64,000 bases of DNA from positions 1-64,000 of the forward strand of contig NZ_NPDL01000002.1 in assembly GCF_002811475.1 (NCBI RefSeq), read 5' to 3'. Shown here in pieces: positions 42,126-51,281 of this stretch. Each line of letters opens with the position of its first letter. The first letter of the stretch is position 1. Below the pieces are notes generated by a model that worked only from the letters and a program-made list of their open reading frames with translations, was not told the origin of the DNA and did no database searches. The DNA is from Leptospira hartskeerlii (GTDB lineage Bacteria > Spirochaetota > Leptospiria > Leptospirales > Leptospiraceae). The translations under genes were made by a program, and so were the position numbers.

Positions 42126-43004
42126 ATGTCGACCGTAAGAATCCTAATCCTCGGAATTATATTATCACTAACTGCTCAGATTTCCGCAAAGGAAATGATC
42201 CATGAGAAGTTGGACCAATTGTTTTACGACCAAGTCAAAAATTTGGAAAGTGGCAATCTAGAAGAAAGGATCCAAGCAGCGGATTACCTAAGATTCGTAA
42301 GTAGTAAACTGGCTGTTCGTCCTCTCCTTAAGGCATTAAAGGGAAATGCAAATGTTCCTAAGTCGGACGAAAATTCTCCTACATTAAAATTCACCATCGC
42401 TCAAGCATTAGGAGCAATGGAGTCCGATATCGCAGGACCTGGAATGGTGGAAGAATTTAAAAAGATCTCCGCTACCGTTCAGGAAAGCGACTATCCTGCA
42501 TTCAGCTCACCTGAAGGTTATAATCTGGTGATCGCTGCCGGAGAGATTATCCGAAATGTGGGACTTCTTCCTTATACAAAGGAAAACCAAGAAGCGATCA
42601 TAAACGCTCTCGGGCATCCGAATTTTTACGTAAGAGCTTCTGCAGCGGATGGGCTAAAAAACTTAAACCGCAAGGATGCGCTCTCTCAACTGAACTCAGC
42701 GATCGATAAAGAGAAAAATCCTTTTGCAAAAGTTGCGATCCTAAATGCGATCGTTTACATTAATCGTATCGCAAACCAAAAGTTCTACGATCTATGTGCA
42801 TTCTTAAAAGATGAATCTCCAATGGTTCGTTATAGAGCTTCTATCGCAGTCGGAGAAGTAGATTTGAAAGCGGGAGAATATTCTCTCAGAGAAGCGTTAC
42901 TCATAGAGCATGACCAAATGGTAAGAGAGCAGATCAAAAAGGACCTGGCAAGTGTAACAGGATTTAAGATGCCTGCGAATCTTCCTCTTTTCTTGAAAGA
43001 TTAA
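42126..43004 (+). CDS. Exported HEAT-repeat protein
   Basis: A 292-residue protein with a signal peptide (about 1-21) and repeated two-helix units of the HEAT type: A-D-Y-L-R-F, A-L-G-A-M-E, R-A-S-A-A-D-G-L-K-N-L and R-Y-R-A-S-I-A-V-G-E. These usually mediate protein binding in the periplasm. AGGGGGA lies upstream of the ATG. A perfect 13-bp terminator follows. Confidence 0.7.
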   Translation: MSTVRILILGIILSLTAQISAKEMIHEKLDQLFYDQVKNLESGNLEERIQAADYLRFVSSKLAVRPLLKALKGNANVPKSDENSPTLKFTIAQALGAMESDIAGPGMVEEFKKISATVQESDYPAFSSPEGYNLVIAAGEIIRNVGLLPYTKENQEAIINALGHPNFYVRASAADGLKNLNRKDALSQLNSAIDKEKNPFAKVAILNAIVYINRIANQKFYDLCAFLKDESPMVRYRASIAVGEVDLKAGEYSLREALLIEHDQMVREQIKKDLASVTGFKMPANLPLFLKD

Positions 43005-43029
43005 TACTTTTTTAAAGTGTGCTAAGATA

Positions 43030-43069
43030 GAAAAAGCCTCCGAGTTCGGAGGCTTTTTTGTATTTAGGG
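43030..43069 (+). repeat. 40-bp direct repeat, copy 1, containing a terminator
   Basis: The 40 bases are identical to 46194-46233. They contain a perfect 13-bp stem AAAAAGCCTCCGA/TCGGAGGCTTTTT (43031-43043 and 43046-43058) around GT, and continue GTATTTAGGG. It terminates the HEAT-repeat gene and marks the left border of an A+T-rich islet. Confidence 0.8.
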
Positions 43070-43257
43070 AAAGTTATTAGCCCTAAAATGGGAAAACTAA
43101 ATTTGATAATTAAATCGTTATGCGGTTTTGCGCAAAATTAATAAATAATTGAATATAATATAATCGACAAAAATTTATATTAAAAGATGAACTATCTTGA
43201 TTCCTAATGAGAAATATAGTAAATAATTTAAATCTTAAAGGTTTTGTATTTTAACTG

Positions 43258-44997
43258 ATGCGAACTTTTATATATTTCAAAAGTTTCATATTACTGGTCA
43301 TCTTTTTTGGTCTTTCGTTCTCAAATTGTAAGTCAAAGAAAGCAAATATTTGTAGAGCCGGATTTCAAAAACAAATAATCTACGAGAATGGCGATAAGAA
43401 ATTATTGGCATTAATTTCCGACAATCCCAATGTTCCACGTGTAGTATTGGCGGAATCCATCTACGATCGATCGGCATTTGGTTTGATATCGATTCAAAAA
43501 AGTTACTTCGATAACGGTATGATCGATTCAGAGGGAAATATTATAGTAAAACCAGAATATTCGAATAGCAATCTTTTTGTATATCCGACATTCTTACCGA
43601 TATTTTGGCTCCAAGATCATCAAATATCTAAAGTTTTCCTTTCAAAAACTTTGTTACGGACTTTCCCCGGAAAAGTAAGAGTCATTAGTACCTTTGATGA
43701 GGAACAAATCGTTGTTATTCAACAGCAGGATCAATTTGCTGCCTTTGACTTTGCGGGAAGAGATTTGATATCCCTGCGTCGAGGGAATTATTCTGGATAC
43801 GCAGAGGGAATGTTCTTAATTAAGATCGATGAAAAATATCAATTTCTGGATCGTAACGGGAAATTGCTTGGGAACAAAACTTTTGAAGACGCCAAGATGT
43901 TTTCAGAATCACTAGCACCAGTGAAATTAAGGAATAAATGGGGATTCTTTAATATTGATGGGAGGTGGACAATCCAAGCAACTTTCGATGAGGCAAAGCG
44001 GTTCCAAAACGGTTTGGCAGCAGTTAAGGTTGCCGACCAGTGGGGATACATAGATAGAAGCGGCAAATTTATAATTCCGCCACAGTTCAAAGATGCTGAC
44101 GAATTTACAACGGGTGGTATAGCAAAGGTATTGCTGCCGGAAGGTTGCCAGATTGTTAGTAAGAACGGCACATTAGGACCGAAAGGCGATTATTGCTATA
44201 TTAAAGGAAATCAATTAATTTATATCTCTTCGGATGGATCGGAACGTTATGTATTATTTAATGAACGCTCAGGGTTCGCTGAGTTAGGCGAAGTTGGAGA
44301 ATCTTTTCCAAATTATTTTTCGTTCCAGCAAAACGGGCGGACCGGATTGGTTTCGCCGGAGACCGGTTTTGTAATATCTCCTGAATACGATTCTATTCGT
44401 TATAATCAGACTGACGAATTGTATATATTGGAGAAAGGCGACTTTACTGATGTTCTTAATCCGGACGGATCTTGGTTCGTACGCGGGGCAAAGGGAAGTA
44501 TTTTCGGATGCAAAGAAAATATTTGTATCACCGTTGATCGAAAAACCGGGCGTAAGGGATATATTAGATCAAATTTAAAGAAAATAACCGAGAACGTATT
44601 TACATATGCTGATAGTTATTCCGACGGATTAGCAAAAGTTTTTCGAGAAGGTAATTGGGAATACATTGATATTACCGGGAAAACTACTTTTAAAAGTGTC
44701 TTTAAAAATTCGGGCAATTTTTTTCAAGGACTTGCTTGGTTCGAACAGAACGGTAAGTTTGGGTACTTAGATCGTAATGGGAAAACGCAAATTCCAGCAG
44801 AGTTTAACACTGCAGGAAATTTTTCCAACTCGTTAGCAATTGCCAGAAGAGACGGCCAATTCGGATTGATCGACATTAAAGGCGAATTTGTAATTTCTCC
44901 CATATTTGAAGCCATTCAGCTGATCGAACCTAAGCGATATCGAGTTCAATTTGAAAAACAATTTGGAATTTTGAATTTAGAGAGGTGTGGATTATGA
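43258..44997 (+). CDS. WG-repeat lipoprotein
   Basis: A 579-residue protein with lipobox S-F-S-N-C (Cys near residue 24). The rest is about seven WG repeats of the pattern W/F-G-x-x-D-x-x-G-x-x-x-I-x-P-x-F/Y-x-x-A-x-x-F-x-x-G-L-A-x-V. WG proteins are solenoid-like surface or secreted proteins with poorly known roles. Codon use is clearly richer in A+T than in the neighbours. The ribosome binding site is poor. The next gene overlaps by ATGA. Confidence 0.7.
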   Translation: MRTFIYFKSFILLVIFFGLSFSNCKSKKANICRAGFQKQIIYENGDKKLLALISDNPNVPRVVLAESIYDRSAFGLISIQKSYFDNGMIDSEGNIIVKPEYSNSNLFVYPTFLPIFWLQDHQISKVFLSKTLLRTFPGKVRVISTFDEEQIVVIQQQDQFAAFDFAGRDLISLRRGNYSGYAEGMFLIKIDEKYQFLDRNGKLLGNKTFEDAKMFSESLAPVKLRNKWGFFNIDGRWTIQATFDEAKRFQNGLAAVKVADQWGYIDRSGKFIIPPQFKDADEFTTGGIAKVLLPEGCQIVSKNGTLGPKGDYCYIKGNQLIYISSDGSERYVLFNERSGFAELGEVGESFPNYFSFQQNGRTGLVSPETGFVISPEYDSIRYNQTDELYILEKGDFTDVLNPDGSWFVRGAKGSIFGCKENICITVDRKTGRKGYIRSNLKKITENVFTYADSYSDGLAKVFREGNWEYIDITGKTTFKSVFKNSGNFFQGLAWFEQNGKFGYLDRNGKTQIPAEFNTAGNFSNSLAIARRDGQFGLIDIKGEFVISPIFEAIQLIEPKRYRVQFEKQFGILNLERCGL

Positions 44998-46154
44998 AAT
45001 TTAAGATCCAATCTGTCCGAGATATTTTTCGGATAATTTGTGTATTATTTATAACGGCTGGCTTTGGCTTTTTTTGTAAGAAAGAGGTGCCAAATACTGG
45101 AGTGGAACAGAAGTTTTTCCTTAAAGATACGGATGGTGTATATTTACTAAAATACCGATCTTTATTATTCGATGCGTATAATGAAAATAGAAAAAAAGAA
45201 ACGAGTTATATTAAACCTGAGAATTTTGAAATTAATTCCGAAGAAATTTCCGCATGCGTTCGTGTAGACTCAAATGCGAAAACAATTAAGTTCTATTTAC
45301 CTTTAACGGAACAATCTTACGATTTCCAAATTGCAAGTGATTCCAGTTTTTCAATCGAAAACGATTTACAATCTTTGAAAGTAAATATGACAACTCCAAC
45401 TGGGGAAATTCCGTTAACTTTTAAGTCTAATGGATTATTAGATTTACCATGGGCAGAAGGGACCCGCATCGTTAGCCTTCTCGGTCGTCCAATAAAAATA
45501 GAAACAGACTGTAAGGGGCCGATGACAATGCTTAGTTCGGATTGTCGAAAGCCGGACGATGGGATATTACGATACCAGGCCAATAATAAAGAAGGCGTTG
45601 ACCTTAGGGAGAAACCAGATGCTAATTCGGCAATTTTGGAACATTTGTCTAACGGTTCTGAATTAGAAATAGTAACGAAAGATTTTTCGGAATGGATGAT
45701 TCCAGATGCTTGGATCCAGGTACAGACTAAATTTAGAAAATATGGATATGTTCAACGTAAAGAAGTGAAAAAAAGACATTATGAGTGCTATACTGCGAAC
45801 ACTAAATTGAACGAAATATTTGATTTTGTTGATAGCTATTCCTCCTTTAGCATTAGGCCTGATTATAAGGCTCGGATCGGTCGATATCGGAATTCTAAAA
45901 ATGAATTAGAATGGACCTGTGGTATTAATCCATCTGAATTAGAGTATTATAGTTGCGAATTCGATACTATTAAGTTCGCAAAGGAAAAGGTTGTCTTTTC
46001 ATACTTTTTTTGGGGCAATGACTTCGCTCGAGATGAAAATCGGAAGAATAAATTCACGTGTGAAATTTCCAGAGAAGAATTGTTAGATTTTACTCCATGG
46101 AACTCAGAGCTCAATGTACTCAATTGTCAATCGGCTGGAAGTTTTGCTCGTTGA
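44994..46154 (+). CDS. SH3-domain lipoprotein of the islet
   Basis: A 386-residue protein with a signal peptide and lipobox-like G-F-F-C near residue 23. It has no known domain in the first half. Residues about 190-255 form a bacterial SH3 domain (G-V-D-L-R-E-K-P-D ... W-I-Q-V), then a C-terminal cysteine-containing region. The ATG at 44994 overlaps the preceding stop. A+T-rich codon use suggests acquisition together with the WG-repeat gene. Confidence 0.6.
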   Translation: MKFKIQSVRDIFRIICVLFITAGFGFFCKKEVPNTGVEQKFFLKDTDGVYLLKYRSLLFDAYNENRKKETSYIKPENFEINSEEISACVRVDSNAKTIKFYLPLTEQSYDFQIASDSSFSIENDLQSLKVNMTTPTGEIPLTFKSNGLLDLPWAEGTRIVSLLGRPIKIETDCKGPMTMLSSDCRKPDDGILRYQANNKEGVDLREKPDANSAILEHLSNGSELEIVTKDFSEWMIPDAWIQVQTKFRKYGYVQRKEVKKRHYECYTANTKLNEIFDFVDSYSSFSIRPDYKARIGRYRNSKNELEWTCGINPSELEYYSCEFDTIKFAKEKVVFSYFFWGNDFARDENRKNKFTCEISREELLDFTPWNSELNVLNCQSAGSFAR

Positions 46155-46193
46155 AAAACTAGCTACTTGATCTTTTTTTACATTGGTAAGAGT

Positions 46194-46233
46194 GAAAAAG
46201 CCTCCGAGTTCGGAGGCTTTTTTGTATTTAGGG
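46194..46233 (+). repeat. 40-bp direct repeat, copy 2, containing a terminator
   Basis: Identical to 43030-43069. The stem lies at 46195-46207 and 46210-46222 and ends the lipoprotein transcript. The hairpin is symmetrical enough to stop the convergent tRNA transcript as well. Confidence 0.8.
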
Positions 46234-46262
46234 GTGGGGAAGAAGGGCGTGAAATAAAACCC

Positions 46263-46336
<74 letters not shown>

Positions 46337-46598
46337 GGTAATAGTCAGTATTTAGGTCCAAAGCTCAGCGTAAAGCGTTTGTTGTTTAAAAGGAGAAGGT
46401 CCGTTCTCGCTCAAATTCTTCTTTTTAATCGCTGATTTTTAGCAAAACGACCGCTATAAAAAGAGCTTTCTTGGAGAAATTTCCTTCTTTTTCTGGCCGA
46501 TTTCAAAATCAGCAAGGGTTTTCCGGGATCGGCGGGCGGACCTGTTTGGAAAGGTTTATAGTAACCTCCACGAAACCCGAAGAAAAGGGGAGATAGAA

Positions 46599-47450
46599 AT
46601 GTCAGTGAAGGCAGAAAAGAAAGAACGGACTATTAAGCCGATCAATGGTGATTCTCCAACCGTTCGTAAGATGGACTTTGAAGGGTTGGACCAATTATCA
46701 GATTATTATGTGGCAGGGAATTCTTTTCTGACCCATACGGTTAACGCATACCATGTGATCTTTCCGGAAGGAGAAAGATTTTTTATTAAAAGTGTAAAAG
46801 CTTTCGCGGATCAAGTGAAGGATCCTGCATTACAAAATAGTATTAAAGGTTTTATTGGGCAAGAAGTACAACACGGAAAAGAGCATGAAAAAGCTTTAGA
46901 GATGTTGGAAAAACAAGGACGCCCAGTTTCTAAGATCCTGAATTTTTACGTGAAGACTGCTTACGGATTCTTCTGGCCTGCTTTGGAATTTATCTTCGGT
47001 AAAAAGTTGAAACTTGCGGTGACAGCAGGTTTGGAACATTATACCGCTTCCTTGGGAGAAGTTACTCTAAGATTCGGACTTCATGAACAAGCGGAAGGAG
47101 AAATGAGAAATCTACTTCTTTGGCACGCATGTGAAGAGATTGAGCATAAATCTGTTGCTTATGATGTTCTGCAAACAGTTTCTAAAAGTTATATTTTAAG
47201 GACCTTCGGATTTATCGTAGCCTCCATTATGTTCTGGGGATACGCATTCACTTTACAACATATGTTTATCTTTGCGGATCCTAAGATCGGATTCAAAAGA
47301 TACTTTTCGGACCTTATTGCAGCAGGTTCTTATGCTAGAGTAGTCGTCGTAGAAGTCGGAAAATTAGCCTTCTTATACTTCAAACCGGGTTTCCATCCGA
47401 ATCAAACCGGCGGTTACGATCTGGCTAACGCTGCATTAGCAACTATTTAA
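46599..47450 (+). CDS. PF10118-type membrane metal-dependent hydrolase, copy 1
   Basis: A 283-residue protein. It shows E/H motifs G-Q-E-V-Q-H-G-K-E-H-E, L-E-H-Y-T-A and W-H-A-C-E-E-I-E-H-K-S, typical of the diiron-like metal-dependent hydrolase family PF10118, plus hydrophobic helices at about 125-145 and 205-225. Reaction unknown. GGGGAGA precedes the ATG. A dyad AGGTT-N6-AACCT (46552-46567) overlaps a candidate -10 (TATAGT, 46557-46562). A close paralogue follows immediately. Confidence 0.72.
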   Translation: MSVKAEKKERTIKPINGDSPTVRKMDFEGLDQLSDYYVAGNSFLTHTVNAYHVIFPEGERFFIKSVKAFADQVKDPALQNSIKGFIGQEVQHGKEHEKALEMLEKQGRPVSKILNFYVKTAYGFFWPALEFIFGKKLKLAVTAGLEHYTASLGEVTLRFGLHEQAEGEMRNLLLWHACEEIEHKSVAYDVLQTVSKSYILRTFGFIVASIMFWGYAFTLQHMFIFADPKIGFKRYFSDLIAAGSYARVVVVEVGKLAFLYFKPGFHPNQTGGYDLANAALATI

Positions 47451-47462
47451 GTGGAGAATATA

Positions 47463-48308
47463 ATGAGTACCCAAACTAAGAATAAAAATCTAAAATCAAT
47501 AGATGCAAATTCTCCTACTGTTCGTAAGATGAATTTCGAAGGTCTGGAAAATTTACCGGACCATTATATTGCAAATAACTCATTCATGACCCATACTGTG
47601 AATGCGTATCATATTCTATTTCCGGAAGGAGAGAGATTTTTTATCAAGAGTGTAAAAGCTTTTGCGGACCAAGTAAAAGATCCTGGTCTTTCTTCCAGAG
47701 TGAAATCTTTTATCGGACAAGAAGTGCAACACGGAAAAGAACACGAAAAGATCTTAGAGATCTTAAAAGGCCAAGGAAGACCTATCACTCTTATGGAGAA
47801 GTTTTATAAATGGACCGCTTTCAGTTTCTTCCTACCTATATTCGAGTTTTTCTTCGGTAAAAAACTGAAACTTGCAGTAACTGCGGGTCTGGAACATTAT
47901 ACAGCTAGTATGGCGGAAATTTCTATCCGCAATAATTTCCATGATGATGCATACGGAGACATGAGAAGCCTACTTCTTTGGCACGCTTGCGAAGAGATAG
48001 AGCACAAATCAGTTGCGTATGACGTTCTTCAAACGGTTTCTAAAAGTCATTTCTTGAGGATCATGGGATTCATTGTAGCGTCTTTCATGTTCTGGGGATA
48101 TGCTTTAAGCTTGCAACATTGGTTCTTACTCACCGATAAGAAAGTGGGATTTCGTAAATATTTCGAAGATATGAAGTCTGCACGCAGGATCGGAAGGATC
48201 TTATATCCTCAACTTTTCAGCGCGGCGCTTCTATACTTTAAAAAAGATTTTCATCCGGACCAAACAGGCGGATACGAGCTTGCGAATGCGGCTCTGATAA
48301 CTATCTAG
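47463..48308 (+). CDS. PF10118-type membrane metal-dependent hydrolase, copy 2
   Basis: A 281-residue tandem paralogue of the preceding protein, with the same E/H motifs and high identity throughout, showing local gene duplication. The ATG at 47463 is preceded by GTGGAG 12 bases upstream in the stop region of copy 1, so the pair is one operon. A GC-rich terminator follows. Confidence 0.75.
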   Translation: MSTQTKNKNLKSIDANSPTVRKMNFEGLENLPDHYIANNSFMTHTVNAYHILFPEGERFFIKSVKAFADQVKDPGLSSRVKSFIGQEVQHGKEHEKILEILKGQGRPITLMEKFYKWTAFSFFLPIFEFFFGKKLKLAVTAGLEHYTASMAEISIRNNFHDDAYGDMRSLLLWHACEEIEHKSVAYDVLQTVSKSHFLRIMGFIVASFMFWGYALSLQHWFLLTDKKVGFRKYFEDMKSARRIGRILYPQLFSAALLYFKKDFHPDQTGGYELANAALITI

Positions 48309-48331
48309 CACCCATCCAATCACTTTGCTCC

Positions 48332-48373
48332 CCGCTTCCCGTGCTCCGAAAGGAGTCGGGAGGCGGTTTTTTT
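48332..48373 (+). terminator. Rho-independent terminator after the hydrolase pair
   Basis: Stem CCGCTTCCCG/CGGGAGGCGG (48332-48341 and 48357-48366), with an inner CTCC/GGAG pairing and a seven-T tail at 48367-48373. Confidence 0.85.
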
Positions 48374-48375
48374 CT

Positions 48376-48672
48376 TTAAGCTTCTAACCAACTTTTTAGG
48401 AACGTCTGGTGTTTGACTGGATGGAACTCGGTGTATTTATAATTTGCGTAACCTAATTTTGCGAAAGGATCTCCTTTCATTGTTTCGCTGATCTTTTCTA
48501 AAGAGATAGATTTTGCAATAATCATTCCGCCAGCTCTAGGTTCTTTTGGTCCGGAAAGAAGAAGGGTCCCAATATCATACAAGGTTTGCAAAAACTCTCT
48601 ATGAGCCGGGACCACTTGGTCTAATTTTTCGAGGGGCACTAAATATTCTAATTCGATCAGGAAAAATTTCAT
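48376..48672 (-). CDS. YciI-like protein
   Basis: A 98-residue small protein. The pattern M-K-F-F-L-I-E-L-E-Y, A-H-R-E-F-L, L-L-S-G-P and D-P-F resembles the YciI ferredoxin-like fold, with His near residue 24 and Asp near residue 69 as the usual catalytic pair. YCII domains appear in small detoxifying enzymes. It converges on the terminator of the hydrolase pair. Confidence 0.72.
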   Translation of the reverse strand: MKFFLIELEYLVPLEKLDQVVPAHREFLQTLYDIGTLLLSGPKEPRAGGMIIAKSISLEKISETMKGDPFAKLGYANYKYTEFHPVKHQTFLKSWLEA

Positions 48673-48736
48673 TCTGGAATTCAGACTTGCTATCTTCCTT
48701 TAAAAATCAATTCCCAATCGTTTTAGATAGAAATTT

Positions 48737-49822
48737 TTAAGTAGCAGCAGTTTCTAATTCAGGTTCCGACTCATCCTCGTCATTGAATGCTTCCGAGTAG
48801 GTCATCCATTTTCCTGTGCCAGGATCCATAAGTTTGCATTTGGATGTAGATTCTATATAATCTTTCCAAATGGATTTTCTTTCCACAACATAAGGTCCAT
48901 AATGGACTTTGATCTCTTCTAAAGCCTGGCCCAATTTGTAGAAAGGAATTTTCATATGAACATGGTGAGGGGAGTGAATGAAGATGTTATGCATGAAGAA
49001 GTTTAACAACTTAGGCACGTGATAATTTACGGTTCCTCTCATTTGCCCGTAAAAAGGAGTCCATTCATTCGCATCTTTCCAAGGAACTTCCGGACGAATA
49101 TGATGCACATATACGGTAATTCCGATGAAATAATTCCAAGAAATAAAAGGAAGAAGCCATACTTTTAGGAAAAACCAAGTCCCTAATCCAAGATCGTACC
49201 CGTTCGGAGTATTTCCTCCGAAATAGAAAACCGCCGCCGCAGACCCGAATGCAAATGTAAGCATGAGCAATTTATCCCTGAGAGCTTCTTTCATAGGAGC
49301 GGTAAAAAGGACCATTCCCTTTAACCAAATCTCTATTAGATAATAGATCCCGCCTCCGAATGCAGACCAGGAAAGTCTATGGAATGCCTTTCTGAATATT
49401 CCGAAATTTTTATATTGTTCTGGAGTAACCGGATGCCATACGAAATCGCTTTTTAGTTTGATCGTATGTCCGTGGTGGACCCGATTATGTCCATAACCCC
49501 ATTGATTGTACGCGTGAAGTGAAGGAAGCATTGAGATCTGTCCGATCCAATAGGAAAGTCTTTCGCTTTTGAATAAGGCTCCGTGACAAGCATCATGTCC
49601 AATAATAAAAAGAGAAGCGATGCTAAGTCCCGCAAATACCCAAAGAAAAGGAAGATAATACCAAGTTTCTACATTCCAAAGTAAGAACATGGTGACCGAG
49701 AAGAAAAATAGATCCCGGATAAAATATGCGATCCCTAGATAAGTAGGATTGTCGAAGCTGCTATCGGAGATAATCTCTCTTACACTTCCAAGAGTTTCTT
49801 TCAGTTCTGTATTCTTTTTCAT
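48737..49822 (-). CDS. Membrane fatty-acid desaturase
   Basis: A 361-residue protein with transmembrane helices and the three His boxes: H-D-A-C-H-G near 76, H-N-R-V-H-H-G-H near 113 and H-S-P-H-H near 280. This is the diiron membrane desaturase family; the pattern is closest to Delta-12/omega-6-type acyl-lipid desaturases. It may supply unsaturated lipids in the membrane. Electron donor genes are not nearby. Confidence 0.85.
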   Translation of the reverse strand: MKKNTELKETLGSVREIISDSSFDNPTYLGIAYFIRDLFFFSVTMFLLWNVETWYYLPFLWVFAGLSIASLFIIGHDACHGALFKSERLSYWIGQISMLPSLHAYNQWGYGHNRVHHGHTIKLKSDFVWHPVTPEQYKNFGIFRKAFHRLSWSAFGGGIYYLIEIWLKGMVLFTAPMKEALRDKLLMLTFAFGSAAAVFYFGGNTPNGYDLGLGTWFFLKVWLLPFISWNYFIGITVYVHHIRPEVPWKDANEWTPFYGQMRGTVNYHVPKLLNFFMHNIFIHSPHHVHMKIPFYKLGQALEEIKVHYGPYVVERKSIWKDYIESTSKCKLMDPGTGKWMTYSEAFNDEDESEPELETAAT

Positions 49823-49935
49823 CTTTTATCCTATATTTCCTTTAACAGGAGTTTTTATTTACGGATTGTTAGATGAGAGCAGATTGTAATCGCTTTGTTG
49901 CAGAAAAAATTTGGAATTTAAAATAATTCTCCGAT

Positions 49936-51219
49936 TCAAAATTTTAAGATCGGGATATCTCTATTAAAATAAGAGAAAAATAAGTCTTCTGCGGTTTCTC
50001 TGCCCGAACTTGTCTTTTTACCCAGGATGATGAGACAATCCTTAGCTCTGGAGAGTGCAACGTATAGAACTCTGTGTTCTTCTTCTTTTATCTGCTCGGG
50101 AGAATCTTTTCTAAGATTCCAACCATCCGCCAAATCCACGATCACAGTGTGAAATTCCAAACCTTTAGCAGAATGGATTGTAAGCAATAATTCAGGCGGA
50201 ACTCCTACATGCAAATATTCTCTGATCCTATGATTGGAACGGCATAATATCTTTAATTCTCCTCCACTTCGTTTATACAATTCTCCCAAATAAGTAAATA
50301 TTTCCGGGATCCTATCCATTCGAATCCTGGAAACGATCGCTTTTCCTTTTCTATGAGCGATTACCTTTTTCTCTATTTTGTTCTTATTTTTAGAAATAGG
50401 AATGGAAGAAGTATCTACGATCTTTGGAAGAGACCTATAATTTGTGTTCAGGAATTTTCGAGTGCAAGGTTGGAACATCTCGGGAAAATTCAAAAAATTG
50501 AATATATCCGCTTTTCTGAACGAGTAAATTCCTTGGCTGTCATCTCCGACTACCAAAATCTTGGATTGTTCAGACAACAATTTCAAAAATCTAAGTTGTT
50601 CCGGATCAGTGTCTTGGAATTCGTCCACCAAGATCCTTTTTAAACTTCTCTTCGGAATTTCAGTCCAAGGGTCCCCGTTTTCTAAGGAATCCAAAAAGAT
50701 CGTGACCAAATCATCCAGATCTAGTTTTCCTTCTTTGCGTTTGAAGTTTTTATAATCTTCTAATAAAGGGCTTTTCCAAGATTGGGGGAAATTAGAAGGT
50801 AATGTAGAAGCTCCGATCAAAATTTCGTACGGAATTCCACCGATAATATCCGATTCTTTACGAAACCATTCTCTAAAAAATCGGTTCTTTTCGGAAGAGG
50901 TTAGGATAGAAGGTCTTCTATTCCGAAAATCAGGATGCCAGGTGATCAATGCCCTTAGACAGAATGCATGAAATGTATGTACTCTTACGGAATCTGTACC
51001 GGTTTTCTTTTTGATCCTTTCTCTGATCTCACCTGCTGCTTTTCGAGTGAAACTCAGGACCAGTATTTCTTCTCCGCTTGTACCTTTAGAGAGTTCGCTT
51101 TGTACTACTCCTACTAAGGTGCTGGTCTTTCCGGAACCTGCCGCGGCTATAACTTGTAAAAATCTGGAGCGATCTCCTATGATCTCTTGTTGGGCTTCGC
51201 TGAATTGGGAAAGGTTCAT
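49936..51219 (-). CDS. UvrD-like SF1A helicase, short
   Basis: A 427-residue helicase. Visible motifs: A-A-G-S-G-K-T (Walker A, about 29-35), S-F-T-R-K-A-A-G-E (Ia), V-D-E-F-Q-D-T (II), G-D-D-S-Q-G-I-Y-S-F (III), N-Y-R-S (IV), T-I-H-S-A-K-G-L-E-F (V) and Y-V-A-L-S-R-A-K-D (VI). It is much shorter than UvrD/Rep (about 650-720) because the 1B/2B insertions are reduced. Its ATG is inside a long hairpin (51198-51249) and lacks a ribosome binding site. Confidence 0.85.
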   Translation of the reverse strand: MNLSQFSEAQQEIIGDRSRFLQVIAAAGSGKTSTLVGVVQSELSKGTSGEEILVLSFTRKAAGEIRERIKKKTGTDSVRVHTFHAFCLRALITWHPDFRNRRPSILTSSEKNRFFREWFRKESDIIGGIPYEILIGASTLPSNFPQSWKSPLLEDYKNFKRKEGKLDLDDLVTIFLDSLENGDPWTEIPKRSLKRILVDEFQDTDPEQLRFLKLLSEQSKILVVGDDSQGIYSFRKADIFNFLNFPEMFQPCTRKFLNTNYRSLPKIVDTSSIPISKNKNKIEKKVIAHRKGKAIVSRIRMDRIPEIFTYLGELYKRSGGELKILCRSNHRIREYLHVGVPPELLLTIHSAKGLEFHTVIVDLADGWNLRKDSPEQIKEEEHRVLYVALSRAKDCLIILGKKTSSGRETAEDLFFSYFNRDIPILKF

Positions 51220-51249
51220 ACGGAACCGTTTCCCAATTTTTATTCAGCG
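51198..51249 (-). promoter_or_regulatory. Long hairpin spanning the helicase start codon
   Basis: A 15-bp stem AATTGGGAAA+GGTTC / GAACC+TTTCCCAATT (51203-51217 and 51223-51238, one bulged base) encloses a five-base loop, and CGCTG/CAGCG (51198-51202 and 51245-51249) extends it. The helicase ATG (51219-51217) lies at the loop edge, so the start would be occluded in the mRNA. No T-tract follows on the minus strand, so termination is unlikely. Confidence 0.6.
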
Positions 51250-51281
51250 CGCGCAATTTTTGAAAAAACGGACCTTCTTCT

